A DNA stretch of 64,000 bases from Akkermansia muciniphila (GCA_943331105.2 CALQKH020000004.1:62001-126000); one strand, 5' to 3'; shown: positions 46,318 to 55,360, numbered from the stretch's first letter. Numbers and translations are program-made. Notes: generated from the letters alone by a model not told the origin.

Positions 46318-47505
46318 TCACTTCGCAGGAGCAGGCGTAGCTGTTGGCGAAGGAGCGGCCGGAGATGCTGGGGGCGGTGCTGCGGCCGGAACCGCAGGCG
46401 GAGGTGCTGCTGCTGGAGGTGCTCCTGGAGGTGCTGCTGGCGGTGCGGCCAAAGGAGCGGCTGGCGCAGCGCCTGCCGGAGGCGCTGGCTTGGGATCCTC
46501 CGCCGGCGCGGGTTGGTTACTGCCCGTCAATTTGTCGACTTGTTTGAGAAACCAATTCCGGTTTTCAATCCGCTCTTTTTCTTTGCGAATTTTGTCCTCC
46601 GCAATTTGCGCCTTGAGTGCGTCAATTTTGGCTTGGGTTGCGCGTTGTTCGGCCAATTTGGCCTCTTCTGCCTGCTGTAAAACCAACAAGCGGGCATCCT
46701 CAATGGCTTGAATCTTGGCCGCCTCTTCCGCTTGCAAGCGAGCTACACGTTCTTTTTCTTGCTGCACGCGCTTGTTTTTGGCTCCCTCAATTTCACGCAC
46801 ACCCGTTGTCCAAGCTTGCTGGCTCATTTGCCGTTGGATGGCCATTTCTTGGCTGATGACTTGGGTCTTGCCATTGATCTGAGCGCTGAAAAAACCTTCG
46901 CAGCGGGTTTTGATGCCACCGGCCAATGTGCAAGCGTGACCGGCCGGACTCTGCGCCCCCCAAGCTTTGGGACGGGCCAAAAACGCATCACATTGGTTGA
47001 AGACCTGCTGAATGCGAAGGTCCTCGGCGCTGGGCTGGGGGTCATTGAAGTCAAACCACTCCGGGCGCACCATTTCATGGGCCATGCCCACGCGTAAACA
47101 ATCGGCTTTGGCAGGCGTCAATTGGGCCAACATGGCTGACCAAACGGCCTTCGTTAAGGCGTTGTCACGGACCACCTTAAAAGCCATGTCACCCTGCGTA
47201 GGGCAAGCGTTGATCACCCCATCCGCCGTGCGCCTAGACAGGCCGCGCCATTGCACCAGCACAGACGCCTCGTTGCCGGGTGTTATCGCCACGCGTGCGT
47301 CAAAAAAGGGCGCGCGCACCACGCGCTCAAACGGGGCTTGTCCGGGGACGGTGATTTCCAGATTGCACACCTGCTCGCCATTGAGCACGCGCGCTGAAAC
47401 GGGCACCGTTTGGGTCTGGCCGGCCGCCAGCACGTACTGACCAGCCCATGCCGAAGGCGCGAGCCACAGGCCCAGCAGCACCCCACACCAACGACTTGCA
47501 CCCAT
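46318..47505 (-). CDS. Exported protein of unknown function with coiled coil and Pro/Ala-rich tail
   Basis: A 395-residue protein I do not recognise. It starts with a signal peptide (GVLLGLWLAPSAWAG). Residues ~20-210 form a probable globular part with several Cys (EQVCNLEITV, INACPTQGD, QCDAFLARP, HACTLAGGIKTRCEGFF). Residues ~235-320 are a charged heptad-like helix rich in Glu, Lys, Ala and Gln. The last ~60 residues are almost only Pro and Ala. ATG 47505 is used; ATG 47532 adds nine residues. The long frame further upstream is antisense to the crotonase gene. It is a lone minus-strand gene. Confidence 0.7.
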   Translation of the reverse strand: MGASRWCGVLLGLWLAPSAWAGQYVLAAGQTQTVPVSARVLNGEQVCNLEITVPGQAPFERVVRAPFFDARVAITPGNEASVLVQWRGLSRRTADGVINACPTQGDMAFKVVRDNALTKAVWSAMLAQLTPAKADCLRVGMAHEMVRPEWFDFNDPQPSAEDLRIQQVFNQCDAFLARPKAWGAQSPAGHACTLAGGIKTRCEGFFSAQINGKTQVISQEMAIQRQMSQQAWTTGVREIEGAKNKRVQQEKERVARLQAEEAAKIQAIEDARLLVLQQAEEAKLAEQRATQAKIDALKAQIAEDKIRKEKERIENRNWFLKQVDKLTGSNQPAPAEDPKPAPPAGAAPAAPLAAPPAAPPGAPPAAAPPPAVPAAAPPPASPAAPSPTATPAPAK

Positions 47506-47575
47506 TGCGCACCCATTCCAAGAAAAAAGCATCCACCTACAGTATCGGCAGCAAAGGCTTTGACTTGATAGCCGG

Positions 47576-48364
47576 TCAGCGCCCCACAAAAACCGGCTTG
47601 CGCCGCTGGGCAAATGCCGCGCGCCCCTCGGCAAAGTCTTCGCTTTGGCTGCTGGCTTGTTCGCGCGCGCGCAGCTGAGCCTCATCGGCCTGCCCGGCTT
47701 CAATTTCGCGCAAAGACTTTTTGGTCTCCTCCACGGCCAAAGGGGCCAAGGCCAACACATCGTCCAACAGGCTTTGGAGCGTGAGCGACCACGTTTCGGG
47801 CGTGACCAGATCCTCAAACAAGCCCATCGCGTCAAGATGCTCTGCCGTAAAGGGCCGCGCCGTCAAAAAGGCCCTTTTGGCACCGGACAAGCCAAACCGA
47901 CTGACATAACGCCGCAAACCGCTCGGGTAGTAATGCAAACCCAAAGCGGTGGCGGGCATGCGCCACTCGGTGCCTTGCAAGCCTATTCGCAAGTCACACG
48001 CCAGCACCACATCGGTGGCTCCGCCATACACACTGCCATTCAAGGCGCAAATGGTCACCGGGCGCATGGCGGCCACCGCATCCGGGATTTCTTCAAAAAA
48101 AGTGGCCCCGTGGCCTGGCTCGTCAAAGCCCCCAATGTCATAACCCGCGCAAAAAACCGGCCTGGGCTGGCCCGCCGTGTTGGCGGTCAGCACCAGCACG
48201 CGCACCTCGAGGTCACGGTTCACGGTGTGTAAGTGGGCCAACAAAGCCTTGAGGTCGGCGTTTTCCAAGCGGTTGCGCTGGGCCGGGCGGTTCAAGGTGA
48301 TGGTGGCCACGCCGCCTTCGATGAACAAAATGGGGACTGAAGGCTCTGAAAATGCTGCGTGCAT
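47576..48364 (-). CDS. Enoyl-CoA hydratase/isomerase family protein
   Basis: A 262-residue crotonase-fold protein. GGVATITLNRPAQRNRLENADLKALLAHL, VFCAGYDIGGFDE (oxyanion hole) and ICALNGSVYGGATDVVLACDLRIGLQGTEWRMPATALGLHYYPSGLRRYVSRFG are the conserved blocks. The usual hydratase Glu of the second block is replaced by Asp/Thr-containing sequence, so the reaction may be isomerase- or hydrolase-like. ATG 48364 is used; a TTG four codons upstream is less likely. A phasin terminator ends just before it, so it needs its own promoter or read-through. Confidence 0.85.
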   Translation of the reverse strand: MHAAFSEPSVPILFIEGGVATITLNRPAQRNRLENADLKALLAHLHTVNRDLEVRVLVLTANTAGQPRPVFCAGYDIGGFDEPGHGATFFEEIPDAVAAMRPVTICALNGSVYGGATDVVLACDLRIGLQGTEWRMPATALGLHYYPSGLRRYVSRFGLSGAKRAFLTARPFTAEHLDAMGLFEDLVTPETWSLTLQSLLDDVLALAPLAVEETKKSLREIEAGQADEAQLRAREQASSQSEDFAEGRAAFAQRRKPVFVGR

Positions 48365-48374
48365 GGTGGAATCC

Positions 48375-48402
48375 AAAACAAAAAGGGTGTCAAAGACACC
48401 CT
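48375..48402 (-). terminator. Rho-independent terminator of the phasin gene
   Basis: On the minus strand AGGGTGTC-TTT-GACACCCT is a perfect 8-base-pair stem followed by TTTTTGTTTT. It is located 46 bases after the phasin stop and its T tract ends about 10 bases before the crotonase ATG. Confidence 0.88.
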
Positions 48403-48447
48403 GATTGTAGAAAGCAGGCGACCAGCGCCAGCTGATTGAGCGAACGC

Positions 48448-49005
48448 TTAGGCCTTGGCTTTCACCTTGGACATGGCGGCTTTGACCGAAGCTTCGGCTT
48501 GAGCTTGCGCGGCTTTGATGCTGGACTCGGCACTTTCAGCCGCTTGCTTGGCCACTTTTTTCAGGGTTTCAGCAGCGGTCTGGCTGGCTTCGAAAGCGGT
48601 CTTGATGGCGGCCACAGCGGCATCAGAGCCAGCAGGAGCGTTCTTCAGGCTGCTCTCGACCAGGCTTTTGACAGCCTTCTCGGACTCGGCCATCTTGCCT
48701 TCAACGGCCTTGGTGAACACGGCGCTGGTGCTGTTGGCGATGTCAGCGATGTGACGGCCATAAGAGACCGACTTTTCGATGGCAGGCTGGACCAAAGCGG
48801 CTTGCACAGCCAACAGGTCTTGAGGGCTCTTGGCGGCCATCAAGGCTTGCATGTTGGCGAAAGACTCGCCCACAGCGGCTTTGCCAGCGGCCATGTTGAG
48901 TTCCACCAAGCGCTCGAAACCGGCAAATGCGGTTTGCGACAGATCTGCAGCAGCAGCGATGTTGGCTTTTTGGGTGGCGGCGAATTGGTCGGCGTTGAAG
49001 TTCAT
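48448..49005 (-). CDS. phaP: Phasin family protein
   Basis: A 185-residue, Ala-rich, almost fully helical protein: FNADQFAATQKANIAAAADLSQTAFAGFERLVELNMAAGKAAVGESFANMQALMAAKSPQDLLAVQAALVQPAIEKSVSYGRHIADIA is the phasin-2 family pattern. Phasins coat polyhydroxyalkanoate granules and control their number and size. ATG 49005 is preceded by AAGGA. It implies PHA storage, consistent with the 3-hydroxybutyryl-CoA enzymes at 13-15 kb, although phaC is not in the window. It has its own terminator and is probably highly expressed. Confidence 0.93.
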   Translation of the reverse strand: MNFNADQFAATQKANIAAAADLSQTAFAGFERLVELNMAAGKAAVGESFANMQALMAAKSPQDLLAVQAALVQPAIEKSVSYGRHIADIANSTSAVFTKAVEGKMAESEKAVKSLVESSLKNAPAGSDAAVAAIKTAFEASQTAAETLKKVAKQAAESAESSIKAAQAQAEASVKAAMSKVKAKA

Positions 49006-49244
49006 GGTGTGTTCCTTGAAAGGTTTTGTTGCAATGCAGCAATTTGAACAGCATGAAGCGGACAAAGCAATGGAAAACCCGCACTTTAGAGTCCACTCTC
49101 AAATTGGTCGTCTGTGCGCGCCAAGGCGCTGAAAGCCAAGCCTCAGCCCTGAGCCATCACGCGCGCAGGGCCTTTGCCTGTGTGGGTGCATCCACTCACT
49201 ACACTTGGTACTCAAGCAAATTTGGCCGGAAACTTTTTAAATTT

Positions 49245-49850
49245 ATGGAATTCATCAGTCTGTTGTTCATTTCGGCCATTGGCATTCACTGGCTCAATCT
49301 GCAGGGCCAGCGCAAACGCACCGCCTTGTTGGCCGAGCAGCTGCGCCCCTTCCAAATTGAAAAACTCATGTCGCAGCTCACCACCTCCTATATGAGGGCC
49401 TTGGGAGAGAGCGACCCCGAGCGCCAACAGCACATCTTTCAACTTCAAGAACAAGCCGAACAACAACTGGCCGCTGACTTTCAGCTCTTGGCCCGCGAAT
49501 TTGCCCAACTTCCCGCCCCCGTTTCGCGTGGCCTCAAGCTGGCCCTGCCTTTCATTGACCAACTCTCGCCCAAGGTCTGTTTTGACATGCGCCGCCTGCT
49601 GGAGGTGCACGCAAAAGGCATAGAGCGCGCCGTAGACAACCGTGAAGGTCTGCCCAACAAAGCGCGGTCATTTCGCATGATGGGCGAGATGTTTTTGATG
49701 CAGCACAGCTGCCACTGGTTCTGCCGCTCCAAAACCATCGCCTCGGCCCGCATGCTGGCCCAGCACCAGACCCGCTACGAGCAAGCGCTCGATGCGGTCA
49801 GCCCCGAAACACGCCAGGCTTACCTGGCGGTTGTGCAGGCAACAAGCTGA
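49245..49850 (+). CDS. Hypothetical membrane-anchored helical protein
   Basis: A 201-residue protein I do not recognise. The first ~18 residues are hydrophobic (EFISLLFISAIGIHWLNL), a probable membrane anchor. The rest is soluble and helical, Gln/Glu-rich (ERQQHIFQLQEQAEQQLAADFQLLAREFAQLP), with a later block RSFRMMGEMFLMQHSCHWFCRSKTIASARMLAQHQTRYEQALDAVSPETRQAYL. ATG 49245 is chosen because it gives the anchor. It is divergent from phasin and convergent with the Spy-like gene. The 239-base divergent gap holds nothing else recognisable. Confidence 0.68.
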   Translation: MEFISLLFISAIGIHWLNLQGQRKRTALLAEQLRPFQIEKLMSQLTTSYMRALGESDPERQQHIFQLQEQAEQQLAADFQLLAREFAQLPAPVSRGLKLALPFIDQLSPKVCFDMRRLLEVHAKGIERAVDNREGLPNKARSFRMMGEMFLMQHSCHWFCRSKTIASARMLAQHQTRYEQALDAVSPETRQAYLAVVQATS

Positions 49851-49855
49851 CAGGG

Positions 49856-50377
49856 TTAGCTTTTGCAGGCTTCTCGATGGTCTCTTTTGCCAGCATGGCC
49901 ATGGTGTTGACGGCCGTTGTGCCCTAACGCATCAGACCACTCAGCATTGAAAACGATTTGTTGTGCCGTGTTGAGCTGAGGCAACAGGGTTTGTGTGACC
50001 TGTTTCATTTTGGCCAATTGCGCTTGATGGACCTGCATCATTTGGTCCATCGCCTCCATGCGCTCGGTCGCGCCCATGGTCTTATCGTCCTTGGCTTTTT
50101 TCATGGCATCGTGCATGGCGCTGCGTTGCTTCGCACGGGCCTCGGACAATTCCTTCATGTCATTGGCAAAGGCGTTCCAGGCGGGGCGCTGTGCGTCCTC
50201 TAGTTTCAAAGCCCCTTCCAGCTTGGCCAGTCGGGCTTCTACACCTTGGCCAACTGAGCGTTTGCCAAGGCTGCGGTGCTCATGGTGTTTGTCCATGCCG
50301 TGGTTAGAGGCCATGGCCGTCATGCTGGCGCCGCCGAGCAGAGCAGCCGACAAAATCCAGATCAATTGCTTTTTCAT
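49856..50377 (-). CDS. Spy/CpxP-like periplasmic protein (LTXXQ family)
   Basis: A 173-residue exported protein with signal peptide KKQLIWILSAALLGGASMTAMA. The mature part is a helical Spy-like fold: GALKLEDAQRPAWNAFANDMKELSEARAKQRSAMHDAMKK and a variant LTXXQ motif, LNTAQQIVF. The N- and C-termini are His-rich (HGMDKHHEHR; HNGRQHHGHAGKRDH), suggesting metal binding. Spy and CpxP act as periplasmic chaperone or sensor-kinase inhibitor in envelope stress. It is divergent from an OmpR-type two-component system, as cpxP is from cpxRA. Confidence 0.82.
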   Translation of the reverse strand: MKKQLIWILSAALLGGASMTAMASNHGMDKHHEHRSLGKRSVGQGVEARLAKLEGALKLEDAQRPAWNAFANDMKELSEARAKQRSAMHDAMKKAKDDKTMGATERMEAMDQMMQVHQAQLAKMKQVTQTLLPQLNTAQQIVFNAEWSDALGHNGRQHHGHAGKRDHREACKS

Positions 50378-50416
50378 TTCAAACTCCTTGAAGGTGTGAA
50401 TCCGCTCTTGGCGGTC

Positions 50417-50432
50417 TCTGACGAACGTCAGA
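50417..50432. promoter_or_regulatory. Inverted repeat between the Spy-like gene and the response regulator
   Basis: TCTGAC-GAAC-GTCAGA is a perfect 6-4-6 inverted repeat about 40 bases upstream of the Spy-like ATG (50377) and 130 bases upstream of the response regulator ATG (50564). It is a candidate site for response-regulator binding in a CpxP/CpxRA-like feedback loop. It could also be a leader hairpin of the Spy-like mRNA. Confidence 0.4.
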
Positions 50433-50563
50433 TCGGTGTATTGAAAGGCGTGCGGACACAAAAGAAGTGTCTCTGGCACGGCATTTTGCAAGCACATGTG
50501 TCTGCGCGGTCTCCAGACATCTTTTGATACAAAAAACCTTCAGGGCGCCCGTATCATGACAAC

Positions 50564-51301
50564 ATGACGCCCACCCCAGACCATGTTTTGCTGGTTGATG
50601 ACGACCCCGAAATCCGGCAATTGACAGCGAAATACCTGGAGCAAAACAGCATCCAGTGCAGCACCGCGGCCAACAGCCATGAGATGCGCCGCATGCTGCA
50701 GATGCAGCGTGTGGATCTGTTGGTGCTCGATGTGATGATGCCTGGCGAAGACGGCCTGACAATTTGCCGCAACTTGCGCGCCGACGGCAGCGCATATGCA
50801 CAGCTGCCCATTCTCATGCTCACAGCCCGCACCGACGACGCAGACCGCATTTTGGGTCTAGAGATGGGCGCAGACGATTACTTGGGCAAGCCATTTGTCC
50901 CGCGCGAATTGTTGGCGCGCATTCGTGCCATCTTGCGTCGCTCGCGCGCCTTACCCGCAAATTTACAAACCACAAACAGCCCCAACCGGTGGCGTTTTTC
51001 GGGCTACACACTCGATGCCTTGACTCGCCAGGTGCGCAACCCCGATGGGATTTTGTTGGTGCTGACCTCGGGCGAATACCGTGTGTTGCACGTCTTGCTC
51101 AACCATGCCAACAAGGTGCTGTCTCGAGAGCAGCTGCTTGAACTGACCCAAGGGCGATCGGGCGATGCGTTTGACCGCTCCATCGACCTGCTCATCAGCC
51201 GCCTACGCTTGCGCTTAGGCGAACCCGCACGCAGATTGGGATTGATCAAAACGGTACGCAGCGAAGGGTATGTGCTGGCCACCGAGGTACAAGCCGAATG
51301 A
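50564..51301 (+). CDS. OmpR/PhoB-family response regulator
   Basis: A 245-residue DNA-binding regulator. The receiver has acidic pocket VDDDPE, phosphoacceptor Asp56 in LVLDVMMPGEDG, Thr in LMLTART and Lys in LGKPF. The C-terminal winged helix (about residues 145-243) shows LTSGEYRVLHVLLNHANKVLSREQLLEL, FDRSIDLLISRLRLRLGEP and IKTVRSEGYVLA. The stop overlaps the kinase start by four bases (ATGA). Family position is near OmpR/CpxR, not decided by eye. Confidence 0.94.
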   Translation: MTPTPDHVLLVDDDPEIRQLTAKYLEQNSIQCSTAANSHEMRRMLQMQRVDLLVLDVMMPGEDGLTICRNLRADGSAYAQLPILMLTARTDDADRILGLEMGADDYLGKPFVPRELLARIRAILRRSRALPANLQTTNSPNRWRFSGYTLDALTRQVRNPDGILLVLTSGEYRVLHVLLNHANKVLSREQLLELTQGRSGDAFDRSIDLLISRLRLRLGEPARRLGLIKTVRSEGYVLATEVQAE

Positions 51302-52710
51302 TGGCGGTGCTGAAAAAAATCTGGCCGCAAAGTCTGTTTGCGCGCTTGTTGTGGGTGTGGCTGATGGGTTTGACTCTGGTGCTGGCTGCGGCAGCTTGGC
51401 TCGCGCTGGACGAGCGCACGGTGCGTGGACAAGTCGTGTTGCATGCGAAGCTCACGCAAGAGCTGGCAGCATCGGCCGATTGGCTCGACACCCTGAGCCC
51501 TGCCCAACGCGAGCAGTGGCTAGAAGACAAGGGGCAGGGCAAGCGCCGCGAGCGTTGGCGTCTTGTACCACCCAAGGCGTGGTCACCAAACGCCACCCCA
51601 CTGCCGCCCCATGTTCGACCTTTGGCGATTTATTTGGCCAGCGAATTGGCGCCGCGCCAGCCACTTGTGCAGCACTTCACGCCACTGCACGATAGACAAA
51701 GACATGGCGATGCTGATGGCCACCACCCAGAACGTTCGCGCGGACAAACCTGGGTATCGCTGCTGTTGATCGATGGCGCACAGGTTTATGTCCGATTGCC
51801 CGCAACTTACCCCCCACATGGGGCCATGGGCAGGCCAGGCTTTGGCAGCGACACGCACTGGGGCTTGGTGGCGCTGACCGTGCTTGTGGGCCTGGCGCTG
51901 CTGACTTGGCTGGCGGTGGTGTACGCCACGCGCCCGCTCAAGCGCATGACACAAGCCGCCAAGGACTTGGCCGATCACCCCAACCAAGCCCCATTGCCCG
52001 AAGAAGGACCCTTGGAGGTGCGCCAAGCCGCGCAGGCCTTCAACCACATGCAAGCCCAGTTGCAGCGGCACATGGCTCAGCAAACCCAGGTGCTCGCGGC
52101 TATCGCCCACGACTTGCAAACACCGCTGACGCGCTTGCGCCTGAAAACCGAATGGGTCAGCGATGAGGCGCTGCGCCAGCGCATGCAAGCCGATCTGAGC
52201 GAAATGCAAGATTTGGTGCAAGACGGCTTGGCGCTGGCCCGCAGCTGGCATGCCCAGCCGCAGCGCCAACCGGTGCATTTGAACCAGCTGTTGCAAACCC
52301 AGCTCAACGAATGGGAAGACCTGGGCTGGGCGGTGCAAGCGCAGGGCGCGGACAGCGATTGTTTGGTCAACACCGATGTGGCCGCGCTGCGCCGGGTGTT
52401 GGGCAATGTGGTGCACAACGCCATCACCTACGGCCACCGAGCCACGGTCACCTTGTTGTGCCAAGACCCCAGCCAGCCCGATCACTGGTGCATCGTGGCG
52501 GAGGACGAGGGGCCAGGCCTGCCCGAGTCCGACTTGCAAACGGTGTTGCAACCGTTTGTGCGCCAAGAAAGCTCGCGCAACCGACAAACCGGCGGCACGG
52601 GCTTGGGTTTGTCGATCGCGCTGAACCTGATGACCGCCTTGGGCGGGCGCTTGGTCTTGGCCAACCGAGCGCAAGGTGGCTTGCGCGTCACCCTCAGCGC
52701 GCCGCGTTAA
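51298..52710 (+). CDS. EnvZ/CpxA-type sensor histidine kinase
   Basis: A 470-residue inner-membrane kinase. TM1 (FARLLWVWLMGLTLVLAAAAWLA) and TM2 (HWGLVALTVLVGLALLTWLAVVYA) bracket a periplasmic domain of about 150 residues unusually rich in His, Arg and Pro (HFTPLHDRQRHGDADGHHPERSRG). HAMP follows, then the H-box AIAHDLQTPLTRLRLK (His271), N-box NVVHNAITYG, G1 DEGPGLPE and G2 GGTGLGLSIALN. The His-rich sensor region would suit metal sensing, matching the His-rich Spy-like neighbour. It pairs with the regulator just upstream. Confidence 0.93.
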   Translation: MMAVLKKIWPQSLFARLLWVWLMGLTLVLAAAAWLALDERTVRGQVVLHAKLTQELAASADWLDTLSPAQREQWLEDKGQGKRRERWRLVPPKAWSPNATPLPPHVRPLAIYLASELAPRQPLVQHFTPLHDRQRHGDADGHHPERSRGQTWVSLLLIDGAQVYVRLPATYPPHGAMGRPGFGSDTHWGLVALTVLVGLALLTWLAVVYATRPLKRMTQAAKDLADHPNQAPLPEEGPLEVRQAAQAFNHMQAQLQRHMAQQTQVLAAIAHDLQTPLTRLRLKTEWVSDEALRQRMQADLSEMQDLVQDGLALARSWHAQPQRQPVHLNQLLQTQLNEWEDLGWAVQAQGADSDCLVNTDVAALRRVLGNVVHNAITYGHRATVTLLCQDPSQPDHWCIVAEDEGPGLPESDLQTVLQPFVRQESSRNRQTGGTGLGLSIALNLMTALGGRLVLANRAQGGLRVTLSAPR

Positions 52711-52714
52711 GCCT

Positions 52715-55309
52715 TCACTTCAGCGCCCGCTGCGCCGCCTGCGCGATACTGTCCGCGTCCACTGCAAAGAAGCGGCGCAACGCAGCGCGGGTGTCGCTGC
52801 GGCCAAAGCCGTCGGTGCCCAGCGTGCGGTAGCGGCGGCCTTCGGGCACGAAGGCGCGAACGCTCTCGGGCACGGCGCGCACATAGTCGGTGGCGGCAAT
52901 CACCGGGCCTTGCGTGCTGGCCAGCAGTTGCGCCAAATGACCGGTGTTTTCGGCTTGCGCCATGCCGTCGCGCGCCAGTTCGCTCCAGCTGGTGATGCTC
53001 AACACTTCCACACCCACGCCTCGCGCGGCCAGTTGTTGCGCGGCCTTGACCACTTCGGTCAAGATCGCGCCGGAGCCGAGCAAGGTCACGCGCTGGGCGG
53101 CATCGCTCGGCCCGTACACGCCAAATCGGTAGCCGCCGCGCAGCACATCGGCCTCCACGCCCGCAGGCAAATCGGGCTGTGCGTAGTTCTCGTTCATCAG
53201 GGTCACGTAATAAAACACGTCGACTTGCTGCTCGACCATCTCGCGCATGCCCGCGTCCAGAATCACCGCCAGCTCGCCCGCGAAGGCCGGGTCGTAGGCC
53301 TTGCAGTTGGGGATGGTGGCCGCCACCAAATGGCTGCTGCCGTCCTGGTGTTGCAGACCCTCGCCGCCCAAGGTGGTGCGCCCCGATGTGGCGCCCAGCA
53401 AAAAGCCCCGCGCCCGCTGGTCGGCTGCGGCCCAGATGGCGTCGCCCACGCGCTGAAAACCAAACATCGAGTAATAAATATAGAAGGGCAGCATGGCCAA
53501 GCCGTGCACGCTGTAGCTGGTGGCCGCCGCCGTCCAGCTGGCGATCGCGCCCGCTTCGCTGATGCCTTCTTCCAGAATTTGGCCGTCGGTGGCTTCGCGG
53601 TAGCTCAGCACCGAGCCGATGTCTTCGGGCGCATAGCGCTGGCCCACGCTGCTGTAAATGCCCACCTGCTTGAACAAGTTGGCCATGCCAAAAGTGCGCG
53701 CCTCGTCGGCCACGATGGGCACGATGCGCGGACCGAGCTGTGGGTCTTTGAGCAGGTTACCCAGCATGCGCACAAAGGCCATGGTGGTGCTCATTTCCTT
53801 GCCGTCGGCCTGCAGCGCAAACTGCCCGTAGTTGGCCAGGGCCGGCACGGGCAAGCGGTCGCAAGTCGTCTCGCGTTTGGGCAAGCTGCCGCCCAGGCGG
53901 GCGCGGTGTTCGCGCAGGTAGCGCATCTCGGCGCTGTCGTCGGCCGGTTTGTAAAAGGCCAAGCCCGTGGCCTGCTCGTCGCTCAACGGCAGGTCAAAGC
54001 GGTTGCGGTACGCGATCAGGTCTTGCTCGTCGAACTTCTTTTGGCTGTGCGTGGTCATCTTGCCCTGGCCCGCGCTGCCCATGCCAAAGCCTTTTTTGGT
54101 GTGCGCCAAGATCACCGTCGGTTGGCCACGGTGTTGGGCCGCAGCCGCATAAGCCGCATGGATCTTCACGATGTCGTGGCCACCGCGCTTGAGCCGGTCA
54201 ATCTGCTCGTCGGTCATGCCTTGCGCCAGCCTTGCCAGTTCTTCGTTTTGGCCAAAGAAGTTGTCGCGGTTGTAGCGACCGTCCTTGGCGGCAAAAGTCT
54301 GCATCTGGCCATCGACCGTGTTGGCAAAAGCCCGCAGCAGTGCACCTGAGGTGTCGCGCGCCAACAGGCCGTCCCAATCGCTGCCCCACACCAACTTGAT
54401 CACGTTCCAGCCGGCACCGGCAAACAGTTTTTCCAGCTCGTCGATGATGCGGCCGTTGCCGCGCACCGGGCCATCGAGGCGCTGCAAATTGCAGTTGACC
54501 ACCCACACCAGGTTGTCGAGTTTTTCTCGCGCCGCCAAGGTCAGGGCACTCATGCTCTCGGGCTCGTCCATCTCACCGTCGCCAAACACGCCCCACACCT
54601 TGCGGCCGCTGCAATCTTGCAACTGGCGGTGCGTCAGGTAGCGCATGAAGCGGGCGTGGTAGATCGAGCTGATCGGCCCCAAGCCCATGGAGCCGGTGGG
54701 GAACTGCCAAAAATCAGGCATCAGCCAAGGGTGTGGGTAGCTCGACAAACCGCGTGCGCCGCTGTCGGGCGCGGTGATCTCTTGGCGGTAGTGCATCAGG
54801 TCCGCCTCGCTCAGGCGCCCTTCCAGAAAAGCGCGGGCGTACACGCCGGGGGCGCTGTGCGGCTGAAAGAACACCAAGTCGCCCTTGTGCTGCTCGGTGC
54901 GGGCGTGGAAGAAATGGTGAAAGCCGGTCTCGAACAAATCGGCCACGCTGGCGTAACTGGCGATGTGGCCGCCCAACTCGCCATAGGCCTGGTTGGCGCG
55001 CACCACCATGGCCAGTGCGTTCCAACGCATGATGGCCACCAGCCGCTCCTCGGTGGCCAAGTCGCCAGGGAAATCCGGCTGATCCTCCACCGCGATGGTG
55101 TTCATGTAGGGCGTATTCAAATCCGGCTGCCAGCCCGTGCGTTGCTGCCGGGCCACGATGGCCAGTTCGTCCAAGATCTGGCGCGCACGCGCTGGGCCTT
55201 GGGTGCCAATGAGCGCCAACAAGGCCTCGCGCCACTCGGCGGTTTCTTGGGGGTCAATGTCGAGGGCTTGCAACATCGCATTCACATGGGGTTCGTAAGG
55301 TGCGTTCAT
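52715..55309 (-). CDS. Homodimeric 2-oxoacid dehydrogenase E1 (AceE/MdeB-like)
   Basis: An 864-residue thiamine diphosphate enzyme with AceE architecture. The TPP site is VFGDGEMDEPES followed by WVVNCNLQRLDGPVRGNG, with FFQPHSAPGVYARAFLEGRLSE upstream and the central GQRYAPEDIGSVLSYREATDGQILEEGISEAGAIASW pyrimidine domain. No E2 or E3 gene is next to it, and it is divergent from an Lrp-type regulator, as mdeB with mdeR in Pseudomonas putida. That group acts on 2-oxobutyrate or 2-oxoglutarate rather than pyruvate, so the name aceE is withheld. ATG 55309 (MNAPYEPHVNAML) gives usual family length. Confidence 0.9.
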   Translation of the reverse strand: MNAPYEPHVNAMLQALDIDPQETAEWREALLALIGTQGPARARQILDELAIVARQQRTGWQPDLNTPYMNTIAVEDQPDFPGDLATEERLVAIMRWNALAMVVRANQAYGELGGHIASYASVADLFETGFHHFFHARTEQHKGDLVFFQPHSAPGVYARAFLEGRLSEADLMHYRQEITAPDSGARGLSSYPHPWLMPDFWQFPTGSMGLGPISSIYHARFMRYLTHRQLQDCSGRKVWGVFGDGEMDEPESMSALTLAAREKLDNLVWVVNCNLQRLDGPVRGNGRIIDELEKLFAGAGWNVIKLVWGSDWDGLLARDTSGALLRAFANTVDGQMQTFAAKDGRYNRDNFFGQNEELARLAQGMTDEQIDRLKRGGHDIVKIHAAYAAAAQHRGQPTVILAHTKKGFGMGSAGQGKMTTHSQKKFDEQDLIAYRNRFDLPLSDEQATGLAFYKPADDSAEMRYLREHRARLGGSLPKRETTCDRLPVPALANYGQFALQADGKEMSTTMAFVRMLGNLLKDPQLGPRIVPIVADEARTFGMANLFKQVGIYSSVGQRYAPEDIGSVLSYREATDGQILEEGISEAGAIASWTAAATSYSVHGLAMLPFYIYYSMFGFQRVGDAIWAAADQRARGFLLGATSGRTTLGGEGLQHQDGSSHLVAATIPNCKAYDPAFAGELAVILDAGMREMVEQQVDVFYYVTLMNENYAQPDLPAGVEADVLRGGYRFGVYGPSDAAQRVTLLGSGAILTEVVKAAQQLAARGVGVEVLSITSWSELARDGMAQAENTGHLAQLLASTQGPVIAATDYVRAVPESVRAFVPEGRRYRTLGTDGFGRSDTRAALRRFFAVDADSIAQAAQRALK

Positions 55310-55360
55310 GAACACAACTTTACACAGACCAGCGGCGCATGTGCTGCGTATTTGGATTAA

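Noticed and set aside
46330-46500. GC-rich short repeats resembling a tandem-repeat array
   Set aside because: They encode the Pro/Ala-rich tail of the exported protein, so simple codon repetition explains them; no regular unit or spacer like a CRISPR array.
52676-54349. A 557-codon plus-strand frame after the histidine kinase
   Set aside because: It is antisense to the E1 dehydrogenase gene; the histidine kinase ends at 52710 and converges on it.
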